NCBI RefSeq assembly: GCF_026625765.1
Contig: NZ_CP113062.1
Coordinates: 806,001 to 870,000 of the forward strand
Source: Frigoribacterium sp. SL97
GTDB taxonomy: Bacteria > Actinomycetota > Actinomycetes > Actinomycetales > Microbacteriaceae
Direction: 5' to 3'
DNA length: 64,000 nucleotides
The stretch's first letter is position 1. Each line of letters opens with the position of its first letter. A model generated the notes under the pieces. That model was not told the DNA's origin. It made no database searches and saw only the letters and a list, made by a program, of their open reading frames with translations. A program made the translations under genes and the position numbers. Positions 7,171 through 16,464 of the stretch are shown here, piece after piece.

Positions 7171-7977
7171 TCAGGACGCGTCGACGTCCTTCGCCAGGGT
7201 GCCGAGGTAGAGCTCGATGACCTTGGGGTCGTCGGCCAGCTCGCGGCCGGTGCCCGAGTAGGCGTTGCGGCCCTGGTCGAGGACGTAGCCGCGGTCACAG
7301 ATCTGCAGGCAGCGGCGGGCGTTCTGTTCGACCATGATCACCGAGACGCCGGCCTTGTTGATGCGGCGGGTGCGGATGAACGTCTCGTCCTGGCGCACGG
7401 GCGACAGGCCGGCGGACGGCTCGTCGAGCAGCAGCACCTTCGGGTCCATCATCAGGGCCCTGGCCATGGCGACGGACTGCCGTTCGCCGCCCGAGAGTGA
7501 GCCGGCACGCTGGCCGCGACGGTCGGCGAGCACCGGGAACAGGTCGTAGATGACCTCGAGGCGTTCGGCGAACTTCTTGGGCCGCAGGAACATGCCCATC
7601 TGCAGGTTCTCCTCGATGGTGAGCGAGGGGAACACGTTGTTGGTCTGCGGGACGAAGCCGACGCCCGCCTCGACCAGCTTGTTGGCCTTGAGGTTCGTGA
7701 TGTCGGTGCCGCCGAGCGTGACCGATCCCGAGTGGATCTTGACCTGGCCGAAGAGCGCCTTGAGCAGCGTGGACTTGCCGGCGCCGTTCGGGCCGATGAT
7801 GCCGATCAGTTCGCCCGGGTAGCAGACGAGGTCGCACCCGTTGAGGATGTTGACGCCGGGCAGGTAGCCCGCGACGAGGTCCGTGGCGTTCATCACCGGC
7901 TCGACGCCCGCGAACTTCTCGGTGCCCGGGTGCTTGGCCGCGGTGGTGGCGCCCGCGCCGTCCTGTGCCGTGCTCAT
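7171..7977 (-). CDS. livF: branched-chain amino-acid-type ABC transporter ATPase, LivF-like
   Basis: The 268-aa cytoplasmic ATPase carries Walker A GPNGAGKST (62-70), the signature LSGGERQ (161-167), Walker B LLLDEP (182-187) and the LivF-specific MVEQNA in place of the H-loop histidine context. It powers the LivHM permease as a partner of LivG. A 30-residue Ala/Gly/Thr-rich N-terminal extension is longer than in E. coli LivF (about 237 aa). The ATG overlaps the livG stop by four bases (ATGA), so translation is coupled. It is the last gene of the unit. Confidence 0.92.
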   Translation of the reverse strand: MSTAQDGAGATTAAKHPGTEKFAGVEPVMNATDLVAGYLPGVNILNGCDLVCYPGELIGIIGPNGAGKSTLLKALFGQVKIHSGSVTLGGTDITNLKANKLVEAGVGFVPQTNNVFPSLTIEENLQMGMFLRPKKFAERLEVIYDLFPVLADRRGQRAGSLSGGERQSVAMARALMMDPKVLLLDEPSAGLSPVRQDETFIRTRRINKAGVSVIMVEQNARRCLQICDRGYVLDQGRNAYSGTGRELADDPKVIELYLGTLAKDVDAS

Positions 7978-9140
7978 CGCTTGTCTCCGCTCTGCCGTCC
8001 GTCGGACAGCTGGTCGTCGGCCGCGTTCGTGGCCTGCGGGGTCGAGGGGTCGGGGTGGCCGGGCAGGTCGCGTCCGGCGACGCCGCCCGTCGACGAGGAG
8101 GCGCTGGTCGCCTCGGCCGCGCGGGCCGCGTCCTCGCGTGCCACCTCTTCTTCGAGCTGTTCGAGCGTGGCGTCGTCGAGCAGCGAGTCGTCGCCCAGGT
8201 CGGTGTCGTGGTGCGCACCCAGGTAGGCGTCGATGACGGCTTGGTCGTCCATGACCGTGTCGGCCGGGCCCTCGGCCACGATGCGTCCCTCGGCCATGAC
8301 GATCACCCAGTCCGAGATGTGGCGGACCATGTGCATGTCGTGCTCGACGAAGAGCACCGTGGTGCCGTCGTCGCGCAGGCTCTGGATGTGCCCCAGCAGC
8401 GACTGCGTCAGCGCCGGGTTCACGCCGGCCATCGGCTCGTCGAGCATGATCATGGCCGGGTCGCTCATCAGGGCACGGGCCATCTCGAGCAGCTTGCGCT
8501 GGCCGCCCGAGAGGCTGCCGGCGAAGTCGTCCTTCTTCTCGAGCAGCTTGAACCGGGCGAGGAGGTCCTCGGCCTTGGCCTCGATCTCGCGCTCGCGCTT
8601 GCGCCAGAGCGGCGCGACGATCGCGACGAAGAAGTTCTCCCCGGGCTGGTCCTTCGCGCCCAGGAGCATGTTCTGCATCACCGTGAGCCGCGAGAGCGCC
8701 TTGGTGAGCTGGAACGTGCGCACCATGCCCGAGCGGGCGACCTTGGCGGCGCCGACGTTGCCCATGGCCTTGCCCTCGAACACCCACTTCGCGACGCCCG
8801 GGCCGCTGCGCTTGAACGCCGTGGGCGCGGACGAGGCCTTGTCGAAGCCGGTCAGCAGGTTGAAGAAGGTCGTCTTGCCGGCGCCGTTGGGGCCGATCAG
8901 CGCCGTGATGGCACCGCGCTGCACCTCGACGTGGCCGACGTCGACGGCGGTCATGCCGCCGAAGCGTCGGACGACGTTGTCGACCGTGAGGATCGGGTCG
9001 GGCTTGGCCGCCCCGGGGGTCCGCTCGACCGTGGTGAGCTTCGAACGCAGGACGCTGCGGTCGTAGTCGTAGCCCTCGCGGCGGGGCAGCGTGCTGCCGC
9101 TCGAGGCCGGTCCGTTGGTGGTGCTCGAGGTGTCAGACAC
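7974..9140 (-). CDS. livG: branched-chain amino-acid-type ABC transporter ATPase, LivG-like, with long tails
   Basis: The 388-aa ATPase has Walker A GPNGAGKTT (83-91), the signature LSGGQRK (about 210-216), Walker B IMLDEP (231-236) and FVEHDM with the H-loop His267. The core matches LivG (about 255 aa). It is flanked by a 50-residue N-terminal extension and an acidic, Ala/Ser-rich C-terminal tail of about 80 residues after AYLGAHH, probably disordered. The start is GTG, with GAAGGAG ten bases upstream. It overlaps the end of livM by eight bases and livF by four, so the block is a tightly coupled operon. Confidence 0.92.
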   Translation of the reverse strand: MSDTSSTTNGPASSGSTLPRREGYDYDRSVLRSKLTTVERTPGAAKPDPILTVDNVVRRFGGMTAVDVGHVEVQRGAITALIGPNGAGKTTFFNLLTGFDKASSAPTAFKRSGPGVAKWVFEGKAMGNVGAAKVARSGMVRTFQLTKALSRLTVMQNMLLGAKDQPGENFFVAIVAPLWRKREREIEAKAEDLLARFKLLEKKDDFAGSLSGGQRKLLEMARALMSDPAMIMLDEPMAGVNPALTQSLLGHIQSLRDDGTTVLFVEHDMHMVRHISDWVIVMAEGRIVAEGPADTVMDDQAVIDAYLGAHHDTDLGDDSLLDDATLEQLEEEVAREDAARAAEATSASSSTGGVAGRDLPGHPDPSTPQATNAADDQLSDGRQSGDKR

Positions 9141-10116
9141 TGAACGCCAACTCCTTCTTCTTTCCGAGGATGCCCTGTGGCCTGAAGATGATCAGCAGCA
9201 TGAGGGCGATGCCGACGAGGATGTACGAGAACTGCTCGGCCTGCTGGCCGTTCATGATGCTCGACGGGATGAAGTCGCCGGCGAGGGTGCGCACCAGCAG
9301 GCGGGTGACGAAGAACAGGATCGCTCCGAGCACCGGGCCGAAGACGGTGGCGGCACCACCGAGCAGCAGGGCCGTCCAGATGAAGAAGGTCATCGACCGT
9401 CCCATGCTGTCGGGCTGCACCGAGCTCGGCAGCACGTAGATGATGCCGGCGAGCGACCCCATCAGCGCACCGAGCACGAGCGCCTGCATCTTGTACGAGT
9501 AGACGTTCTTGCCGAGGCTGCGCACGGCGTCCTCGTCCTCACGGATGCCCTTGAGCACGCGGCCCCACGGGCTGCGGCTGAGCAGGAAGACCAGGAGGCT
9601 GAGGAGGGCGACGATGCTCCAGCCGGCGATGCGGATCCACCAGCCGTTGACGCCGTTGTTCTCGTAGGTGAACCACAGGATCGTCGTCTGGCCGTCGGGC
9701 AGCGGCGAGAGGGCGGTGAAGGCCTCGCGGTACGAGGCCCCGGGGATGCCGTTCGAGCCACCCGTCGTGGTCGTCAGGATGCTCGACCGTCCCACGTACC
9801 GGATGATCTCGGCCGAACAGATGGTGACGATGGCCAGGTAGTCGCCCCTCAGCTTCAGCGTCGGCACGCCGAGGATGAGCGCGAAGACCAACGAGCAGAG
9901 CAGGGCGATGATGACGGCGAGGCCGAGGGGCAGGCCGTTGCTGATCGAGATGGCGAAACCGTAGGCACCGAGCAGCAGGAACGCCGCCTGGCCCATGTTG
10001 ATCAGGCCGGTGAAGCCGAAGTGGATGTTCAGGCCGATCGCCGCGATGGCGAAGGCGGCCGTCGTGGGCGCGAGGGCCTCGGCGCTCAGCGCCCGCAGGA
10101 GTTCGATGAAGTACAT
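9133..10116 (-). CDS. livM: branched-chain amino-acid-type ABC transporter permease, LivM-like
   Basis: The 327-aa membrane permease is of normal LivM length. The hallmark GLNIHFGFTGLINMGQAAFLLLGAY is present in the first third, followed by PTLKLRGDYLAIVTICSAEIIRY and the C-terminal FRPQGILG motif shared by LivH/LivM permeases. Eight to ten TM helices are apparent. It forms the translocation channel with LivH. Twelve bases separate it from livH upstream and it overlaps livG downstream. Confidence 0.93.
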   Translation of the reverse strand: MYFIELLRALSAEALAPTTAAFAIAAIGLNIHFGFTGLINMGQAAFLLLGAYGFAISISNGLPLGLAVIIALLCSLVFALILGVPTLKLRGDYLAIVTICSAEIIRYVGRSSILTTTTGGSNGIPGASYREAFTALSPLPDGQTTILWFTYENNGVNGWWIRIAGWSIVALLSLLVFLLSRSPWGRVLKGIREDEDAVRSLGKNVYSYKMQALVLGALMGSLAGIIYVLPSSVQPDSMGRSMTFFIWTALLLGGAATVFGPVLGAILFFVTRLLVRTLAGDFIPSSIMNGQQAEQFSYILVGIALMLLIIFRPQGILGKKKELAFSV

Positions 10117-10128
10117 GGTCGTGTCCCC

Positions 10129-11484
10129 TTAGCCCACTCGTTCTTTTCGCCCGAAGATGCCCTGTGGTCTGAACACGAGGATCAGGATCAGGATCAGCAG
10201 CGCCGTTGCGTACTTGAAGTCGCCGGGCAGCCAGATGTTGGTCAGCTCGACGATGATGCCGATGATCAGCGAACCGACCAGGGCCCCGAAGGCCGTGCCG
10301 AGGCCGCCGAGGGTGACGGCGGCGAAGATCAGCAGCAGGATCTGCAGGCCGGTCATCCAGTTGACGCCGTTGAGCACGAGGCCGAGCATGACGCCCGAGA
10401 GGCCGGCCAGGCCGGCGGCCAGCGTCCAGACCAGGCGGATGATGCGGTCGACGTCGATGCCCGAGGCCGCGGCGAGGGCCGGGTTGTCCGACACGGCGCG
10501 GGTGGCGCGGCCGGTGCGGGTCTTCAGCAGGAACAGTCCCGTGCCGACCAGCACGACCACCGAGATCGCCATCGCGACGTACGACTGGACGGTCAGGGTC
10601 ACGCCGAGGAAGTCGACGGTGGTCGGGTTGTCGCGGTCGATGCGCACGGTGCCGGCGCCGTAGAAGTACTGGAATGCGTACTGCAGGGCGATCGAGAGGC
10701 CGATGGTCACGATCATCAGCTGGGTGAGGCTGAGTCGGCGCTTCCGCAGCGGTTTCCAGATCGCGAGGTCCTGCAGGTAGCCCGTCGCCGCACAGATCAC
10801 CGTGCTGAGCACCGCGGCCAGGATCAGTGGCACCCCGATCGAGGTGAACGAGTAGGCCAGCAGACCGCCGAGGGTCACCTGCTCGCCGTGCGAGAAGCTG
10901 CTGAGGCCCGTCGTGCCGTAGATCAGCGACAGGCCGATGGCGGCGAGGGCGAGCAGCAGGCCGAGCCGGATGCCCGAGGCGAACTGCTGCGCGAAGCGGT
11001 CCCAGTTGAAGCTCGACGCGGTCGCGGCTCCGCTCGTGGCGCCTTCCTCGGCGGTGAGGGCGAACAGGGCGCTCGCCGTGGCGCCGAGGTTCACGGTCAC
11101 GGTGCGCTCGGCGTTGTCGGCGTTCACCAGGAACTGGCCGTCGGGCAGGGTGTCCTGGTCGACCGTCACGGTGTAGCTGCCGGCCTCGGTCACCGCGATG
11201 CTCCACCGACCGGTGTCGTCGGTGGTCGCGGTCTGCTCGTCGCCGGTCGCGTTCGTCGCGGTCACGTCGACGCCCGAGGCGGGTTCCCGCTCGCTGTCGT
11301 TGATCGTTCCCTGAATGCAGCCGGTCGTCGCGTCGGTGGTGCAGGCGGCGGCCGCGGCGTGGGCGGCCGTCGGGGCGAAGGCCCCCATGAAGGTCGCCAG
11401 GAGTCCGAGCAGTACGGCGGAGGCCGTCACGATCAGGGACTGCCGCAGCCGTGGCCGCGACGCGATGGTCGTCGAGAGTCTCAC
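10129..11484 (-). CDS. livH: LivH-like ABC permease fused to a secreted carboxypeptidase-regulatory-like domain
   Basis: The 451-aa protein is much longer than typical LivH (about 300 aa). Residues 1-45 look like a cleavable signal peptide (LLGLLATFMGAFAPTAAHA). Residues 46-135 read as a small beta-sandwich of the CarboxypepD_reg/SdrD-B type (GCIQGTINDSEREPASGVDVTATN, then TDDTGRWSIAVTEAGSYTVTVD). From about 165 the LivH permease begins (GLLLALAAIGLSLIYGTTGLSSFSHGE) and it ends with FRPQGIFGRKERVG. The extra domain should sit outside the membrane and might contact the binding protein or the cell wall; that is inference. The start is GTG, with AGGAGG four bases upstream. It is first in the livHMGF operon. 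Confidence 0.9.
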   Translation of the reverse strand: MRLSTTIASRPRLRQSLIVTASAVLLGLLATFMGAFAPTAAHAAAAACTTDATTGCIQGTINDSEREPASGVDVTATNATGDEQTATTDDTGRWSIAVTEAGSYTVTVDQDTLPDGQFLVNADNAERTVTVNLGATASALFALTAEEGATSGAATASSFNWDRFAQQFASGIRLGLLLALAAIGLSLIYGTTGLSSFSHGEQVTLGGLLAYSFTSIGVPLILAAVLSTVICAATGYLQDLAIWKPLRKRRLSLTQLMIVTIGLSIALQYAFQYFYGAGTVRIDRDNPTTVDFLGVTLTVQSYVAMAISVVVLVGTGLFLLKTRTGRATRAVSDNPALAAASGIDVDRIIRLVWTLAAGLAGLSGVMLGLVLNGVNWMTGLQILLLIFAAVTLGGLGTAFGALVGSLIIGIIVELTNIWLPGDFKYATALLILILILVFRPQGIFGRKERVG

Positions 11485-11843
11485 AAAACCTCCTGGTGGG
11501 AAGCGCCCCGTCGAGATTCGGGCGGTCTCGTTCTGCTCCCGGGGCGTCGTCGTCGCTGACAGTAACTCCGCTGTGTGTCGAGCATGTTTCAGGTGCGCGA
11601 CGGAGTGGAGTCGGTACAGAATCCCCCATGTCGAGCGAGAATCACGAATCTTCCGTGTGTCGGATCGGTAACGGTGCCGTTCCGTTGCGTCCCGGGGGGC
11701 CGCGCGCGCCTCCTCGGCGATGCGGCGGGTGCGCCGCCGAGAGGAATGCAGGAGGCGCGGGCTGGGTTAATATCGACTACCGGGCTCGACGGCGATCCGG
11801 TGCCAACCCACCCACCCTCATCTCGCTCCTTCGAAGGGGACTC
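11485..11843. other. divergent intergenic region between livH and guaB
   Basis: This 359-bp spacer must hold promoters for livH (-) and guaB (+). TTAATAT (11767-11773) is a good -10 candidate for guaB, about 70 bp before its start. Two inverted copies of the dispersed motif core lie at 11704-11711 and 11751-11758. I see no convincing gene in it, although the guaB frame happens to be open upstream. Confidence 0.5.
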
Positions 11844-13346
11844 ATGGACCAGCCGGACCCGTTCGGATTCATCGGACTCACCTACGACGACGTCATGCTG
11901 CTTCCGGGCCGCACCGACGTCATCCCGAGCGAGACCGACACCTCGTCGCAGCTCACCAAGCGCATCCGGGTCGCGGTGCCGCTGCTCTCGGCCGCGATGG
12001 ACACCGTGACCGAGTCGCGCATGGCCATCGCCATGGCGCGCCAGGGCGGCATCGGAATCATCCACCGCAACCTCTCGATCGCCGACCAGGCCGCGCACGT
12101 CGACAAGGTCAAGCGCAGCGAGTCGGGCATGATCACCAACCCCGTCACGACGACGCCCGACGCCACGGTGGCCGAGGTCGACGCGCTCTGCGGGCAGTTC
12201 CGCGTCTCGGGCCTGCCGGTCGTCGAGGGCGACGGCACGCTGGTCGGCATCATCACCAACCGCGACATGCGATTCGTCTCGCCGTTCGAGATGTCGACGA
12301 CGCTCGTCCGCGACGTCATGACGAAGGCGCCGCTGATCACCGCGCCCGAGGGCGTCGACCCCGACTCGGCGATCGCCATCTTCGCGCAGCACAAGATCGA
12401 GAAGCTGCCCCTGGTGGACGAGGCCGGGCACCTGCGCGGCCTCATCACCGTCAAGGACTTCGACAAGAGCGAGAAGTACCCCGACGCCACGAAGGACGAC
12501 GAGGGCCGCCTGCGGGTCGGCGCCGCGATCGGCTTCTTCGGCGACGCGTGGGAGCGCGCCAGCGCCCTGCGTGACGCGGGGGTCGACGTGCTCGTGGTCG
12601 ACACCGCCAACGGCGAGAGCTCGGGCGAGCTCGACATGATCCGTCGCATCAAGGCCGACCAGAGCTTCGCGCACATCGACGTCATCGGCGGCAACGTGGC
12701 CACGCGCAGCGGCGCCCAGGCGCTGATCGAGGCCGGCGCCGACGCCATCAAGGTCGGCGTGGGCCCGGGCTCCATCTGCACCACCCGCGTCGTCGCGGGC
12801 GTCGGCGTGCCCCAGGTCACGGCCGTCTACGAGGCGTCCCTCGCCGCTCGCGAGGCCGGCGTCCCGGTCATCGCCGACGGCGGGCTGCAGTACTCGGGCG
12901 ACATCGCCAAGGCCCTGGTGGCCGGCGCCGACACGGTCATGCTCGGTTCGCTGCTCGCCGGCTGCGACGAGAGCCCGGGCGACCTGGTCTTCGTCAACGG
13001 CAAGCAGTTCAAGAACTACCGCGGCATGGGCTCGCTGGGTGCGATGCAGACGCGCGGCAAGAACACGTCGTACTCGAAGGACCGCTACTTCCAGGCCGAC
13101 GTGCCGAGCGACGACAAGCTCATCCCCGAGGGCGTCGAGGGTCAGGTGCCCTACCGCGGCGCGCTCAACAACGTCGTCTACCAGCTCAGCGGTGGTCTCC
13201 GTCAGTCGATGTTCTACGTCGGGGGCCGCACCGTGGCCGAGCTCAAGGCGAACGGCAAGTTCGTCCGGATCACCGCCGCCGGCCTGAAGGAGAGCCACCC
13301 CCACGACCTGCAGATGGTCGTCGAGGCCCCCAACTACCGCCGGTGA
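11844..13346 (+). CDS. guaB: IMP dehydrogenase
   Basis: The 500-aa enzyme oxidises IMP to XMP with NAD+, the committed step to GMP. It starts MDQPDPFGFIGLTYDDVMLLP, has PLLSAAMDTVTE, two CBS domains at roughly residues 95-205, and the catalytic loop GVGPGSICTTR with the nucleophile Cys312. GGGCTGGMGxxT-type and flap residues follow (RGMGSLGAMQ). GAAGGGGA precedes the ATG. guaA lies 7 kb downstream, so both steps to GMP are encoded in the window. Confidence 0.97.
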   Translation: MDQPDPFGFIGLTYDDVMLLPGRTDVIPSETDTSSQLTKRIRVAVPLLSAAMDTVTESRMAIAMARQGGIGIIHRNLSIADQAAHVDKVKRSESGMITNPVTTTPDATVAEVDALCGQFRVSGLPVVEGDGTLVGIITNRDMRFVSPFEMSTTLVRDVMTKAPLITAPEGVDPDSAIAIFAQHKIEKLPLVDEAGHLRGLITVKDFDKSEKYPDATKDDEGRLRVGAAIGFFGDAWERASALRDAGVDVLVVDTANGESSGELDMIRRIKADQSFAHIDVIGGNVATRSGAQALIEAGADAIKVGVGPGSICTTRVVAGVGVPQVTAVYEASLAAREAGVPVIADGGLQYSGDIAKALVAGADTVMLGSLLAGCDESPGDLVFVNGKQFKNYRGMGSLGAMQTRGKNTSYSKDRYFQADVPSDDKLIPEGVEGQVPYRGALNNVVYQLSGGLRQSMFYVGGRTVAELKANGKFVRITAAGLKESHPHDLQMVVEAPNYRR

Positions 13347-13355
13347 TGTCGCCGG

Positions 13356-13376
13356 GCCGGGGGCGCGACCCCCGGC
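13356..13376 (+). terminator. possible terminator between guaB and guaB3
   Basis: A perfect 8-bp stem (GCCGGGGG and its complement) with loop CGCGA lies ten bases after the guaB stop. Because guaB3 has its own -10 box at 13382-13387, this hairpin may separate the two transcripts. Confidence 0.55.
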
Positions 13377-13393
13377 TCCGGTAGGGTGGCACG

Positions 13394-14515
13394 GTGACTG
13401 AGGTAGAGATCGGCGTCTCCAAGCGAGCCCGCCGCGCGTACGCGTTCGACGACATCGCCATCGTTCCGAGTCGGCGTACGCGCGACCCGCGCGACGTCTC
13501 GGTCGGGTGGTCGATCGACGCGTTCCAGTTCGAGTCGCCGGTCATCGCCGCGCCCATGGACTCGGTGGTCAGTCCGGCCACGGCCATCCGCATCGGCCAG
13601 CTCGGCGGCCTCGGCGTCCTCGACCTCGAGGGCGTCTGGACGCGGTACGACGACCCCGAGCAGGTGCTGGCCGAGATCCGCGAGCTCTCCGACGACGACT
13701 CGGTCGCCCGCATGCAAGAGATCTACAGCGAGCCGATCAAGCCCGAGCTCGTCCGCGACCGCCTCGCCGAGATCCGCGCCGCCGGGGTCACCGTCGCCGG
13801 CGCCCTCAGCCCGCAGCGCACCCAAGACCTGTACCAGACGGTCGTCGACGCCGGCGTCGACCTCTTCGTCATCCGGGGCACGACGGTCAGCGCCGAGCAC
13901 GTCGCGAAGAACAGCGAGCCGCTGAACCTCAAGAAGTTCATCTACGAGCTCGACGTCCCCGTCATCGTCGGTGGCGCCTCGACCTACACCGCCGCCCTGC
14001 ACCTGATGCGCACCGGTGCCGCCGGCGTCCTCGTCGGGTTCGGGGGCGGCGCAGCCAGCACGACCCGCGCCTCCTTGGGCATCCACGCTCCCATGGCGAG
14101 CGCCGTGGCCGACGTGGCGGGCGCGCGCCGCGACTACCTCGACGAGTCGGGCGGGCGCTACGTGCACGTCATCGCCGACGGGGGCCTGGGCACCTCGGGC
14201 GACCTGGTCAAGGCCATCGCCTGCGGCGCGGACGCCGTCATGCTGGGTGCCGCGCTGGCCCGCGCCGACGACGTGCCCGGCGGCGGCTACCACTGGGGCG
14301 CCGAGGCGCACCACCCCGAACTGCCCCGCGGCCGACGCATGCACGTGGGCACGATCGGCTCGCTCGAGAAGATCCTCTACGGTCCCGCCACGACGGTCGA
14401 CGGCACGTCGAACATCATGGGCGCGCTGCGTCGTTCGATGGCGACCACCGGCTACAGCGACCTGAAGGAGTTCCAGCGCGTCGAGGTGGTTGTGGCCCCC
14501 TACCAGCCTCACTAG
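13394..14515 (+). CDS. guaB3: GuaB3 family IMP dehydrogenase-related protein lacking the catalytic cysteine
   Basis: The 373-aa TIM-barrel protein belongs to the IMPDH/GMPR superfamily but has no CBS domains. It begins with VSKRARRAYAFDDIAIVPSRRTR, typical of actinobacterial GuaB3. The loop that carries Cys in GuaB (PGSICTTR) reads GGGAASTTR here, with Ser222 at the cysteine position. IMPDH and GMP reductase chemistry both need that Cys, so catalysis by the usual route looks impossible and a regulatory or altered role is likely. Cyanobacterial GuaB3 proteins have been reported as GMP reductases, but they keep the Cys. TAGGGT (13382-13387) ends six bases before the GTG with no Shine-Dalgarno, suggesting leaderless translation. 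Confidence 0.9.
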   Translation: MTEVEIGVSKRARRAYAFDDIAIVPSRRTRDPRDVSVGWSIDAFQFESPVIAAPMDSVVSPATAIRIGQLGGLGVLDLEGVWTRYDDPEQVLAEIRELSDDDSVARMQEIYSEPIKPELVRDRLAEIRAAGVTVAGALSPQRTQDLYQTVVDAGVDLFVIRGTTVSAEHVAKNSEPLNLKKFIYELDVPVIVGGASTYTAALHLMRTGAAGVLVGFGGGAASTTRASLGIHAPMASAVADVAGARRDYLDESGGRYVHVIADGGLGTSGDLVKAIACGADAVMLGAALARADDVPGGGYHWGAEAHHPELPRGRRMHVGTIGSLEKILYGPATTVDGTSNIMGALRRSMATTGYSDLKEFQRVEVVVAPYQPH

Positions 14516-14576
14516 CGTTTGATGGGGTGGTCCGGTCGAGAGACCGGGCCGACCGAATCCAACGATGGAGGCTCGC

Positions 14577-16436
14577 ATGGCCAAGTCCGCGTCCGTTTCG
14601 CTCTCCACGAAGCTCGGCCCCGACGAACGGGCCGCAGCCGTCGAGGCGTTGAAGACGAAAGAACTCGACATCCTCGTGATCGGGGGTGGCATCGTCGGTG
14701 CGGGTTCCGCGCTCGACGCCGTGACCCGCGGGTTGAGCGTCGGCATCGTCGAGGCCCGTGACTGGGGCTCCGGCACGTCGAGTCGCTCGTCGAAGCTCGT
14801 GCACGGTGGCATCCGCTACCTCGAGCAGCTCAACTTCCGTCTCGTGCGCGAGGCGCTGATCGAGCGTGGCCTGCTGCTGCAGCGCCTGGCACCGCACCTG
14901 GTGAAGCCCGTGCGGTTCCTCTACCCGCTCAGCAAGCCGGTCTACGAGCGGTTCTACATCGGTGCCGGCATGGCGCTCTACGACATCTTCAGCTGGACCG
15001 GTGGCCGCCCGCCCGGCGTCCCCCACCACCGTCACCTCACCAAGACGCAGGTGCTCCGCGCCATCCCGAGCCTGTCCAAGGACGCGGTCGTCGGCGGCCT
15101 CACCTACTACGACGCCCAGGTCGACGACGCCCGGTACGTCTCGTCGCTGGTGCGCACCGCGTCGAGCTACGGCGCCCACGCGGCGAGCCGCATCCGGGTC
15201 GAGGGCTTCGTCAAGGTGGGCGAGCGGGTCGTCGGCGTGAAGGCCCACGACTACCAGACCGGCGAGCACTTCGAGATCCGCGCCAAGCAGGTCGTCAACG
15301 CGACCGGCGTCTGGACGGACGACACGCAGGCCATGGTCGGCGAGCGGGGACAGTTCAAGGTGCGGGCGTCGAAGGGCGTGCACCTCGTGGTGCCGCGCGA
15401 CCGCATCCACTCCGACATGGGCATGATCTTCCGCACCGAGAAGAGCGTCCTGTTCGTCATCCCGTGGGGCCGCCACTGGCTCGTGGGCACGACCGACACC
15501 GACTGGGATCTCGACAAGGCCCACCCCGCGGCGACGGCAGCCGACATCGACTACATCCTCGAGCACGTCAACAAGGTCATGGCCGTGCCGCTCACCCGGG
15601 CCGACGTCGAGGGCGTCTACGCCGGTCTGCGTCCGCTGCTGGCGGGCGAGTCCGACCAGACGTCGAAGCTCTCTCGCGAGCACATCGTCGCCCACACCGT
15701 GCCGGGCCTCGTCGTCGTGGCCGGTGGCAAGTGGACGACCTACCGGGTCATGGCCGAGGACGCCATCGACGAGGCCGTCGCGGCCCTCGACGGCCGCATC
15801 CCGTCGAGCACCACGATGGAGATCCCGCTGATCGGCGCCGAGGGGTACCACGCGGCGTGGAACAAGCGCGGCAAGATCGCGAAGGCGTTCGGCGTCCACA
15901 AGGTGCGCATCGAGCACCTGCTCAACCGGTACGGCACCACGACGGACGAGATCCTCGACCTCATCCGCGACGACCCGTCGCTCGCCGAGCCCCTCCCCGG
16001 GGCAGACGACTACATCCGCGCCGAGGTCGTCTACGCCGCGAGCCACGAGAGCGCCCTGCACCTCGAGGACGTCCTCGCCCGCCGCACCCGCATCTCGATC
16101 GAGGCGTGGGACCGGGGCGAGTCCGCCGCTCCCGTCGCCGCCAAGCTGATGGCCGGCGTGCTCGGCTGGAGCGACGACGAGGCCGAGGCCGAGGTGGCCA
16201 ACTACCTCAAGCGGGTCGCCGCCGAGCGGGCGAGCCAGCTCGAGCCCGACGACGAGTCGGCCGACCGCGTCCGCCTCGAGGCGCCCGACATCACCTTCGG
16301 CTTCGACGAGGACGACATGGTCGTCGCCGGTGCCGACCAAGGAGGCGCGCCCAAGCCGGGAGAAGAGGTCACCGAGCCCGCGGGCACGCCGGGCGACGAC
16401 ACCTCGGCGGGCAGCCCGGGCGGTCGCCAGGGCTGA
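14577..16436 (+). CDS. glpD: aerobic glycerol-3-phosphate dehydrogenase
   Basis: The 619-aa FAD enzyme oxidises sn-glycerol 3-phosphate to dihydroxyacetone phosphate at the membrane and passes electrons to quinone. The FAD-binding motif ILVIGGGIVGAGSALDA lies at residues 32-48, followed by GTSSRSSKLVHGGIRYLEQ, a GlpD fingerprint. GGKWTTYRVMAEDA and a C-terminal helical DAO_C domain follow. The last 60 residues form an acidic, Gly/Pro-rich tail beyond the usual family end. The tail includes a motif copy at 16341. GGAGG lies five bases before the ATG at 14577, which decides it over GTG/ATG options upstream. Confidence 0.95.
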   Translation: MAKSASVSLSTKLGPDERAAAVEALKTKELDILVIGGGIVGAGSALDAVTRGLSVGIVEARDWGSGTSSRSSKLVHGGIRYLEQLNFRLVREALIERGLLLQRLAPHLVKPVRFLYPLSKPVYERFYIGAGMALYDIFSWTGGRPPGVPHHRHLTKTQVLRAIPSLSKDAVVGGLTYYDAQVDDARYVSSLVRTASSYGAHAASRIRVEGFVKVGERVVGVKAHDYQTGEHFEIRAKQVVNATGVWTDDTQAMVGERGQFKVRASKGVHLVVPRDRIHSDMGMIFRTEKSVLFVIPWGRHWLVGTTDTDWDLDKAHPAATAADIDYILEHVNKVMAVPLTRADVEGVYAGLRPLLAGESDQTSKLSREHIVAHTVPGLVVVAGGKWTTYRVMAEDAIDEAVAALDGRIPSSTTMEIPLIGAEGYHAAWNKRGKIAKAFGVHKVRIEHLLNRYGTTTDEILDLIRDDPSLAEPLPGADDYIRAEVVYAASHESALHLEDVLARRTRISIEAWDRGESAAPVAAKLMAGVLGWSDDEAEAEVANYLKRVAAERASQLEPDDESADRVRLEAPDITFGFDEDDMVVAGADQGGAPKPGEEVTEPAGTPGDDTSAGSPGGRQG

Positions 16437-16464
16437 CGCCCGGTCGCTCGCGCGACCACCTGCA

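Noticed and set aside
11629..11843. N-terminal extension of GuaB from ATG 11629
   Set aside because: The frame is open, but IMPDH proteins start at the MDQPDPFGF position, a GGGGA site precedes it, and the extension is Arg/Gly-rich with no homology.
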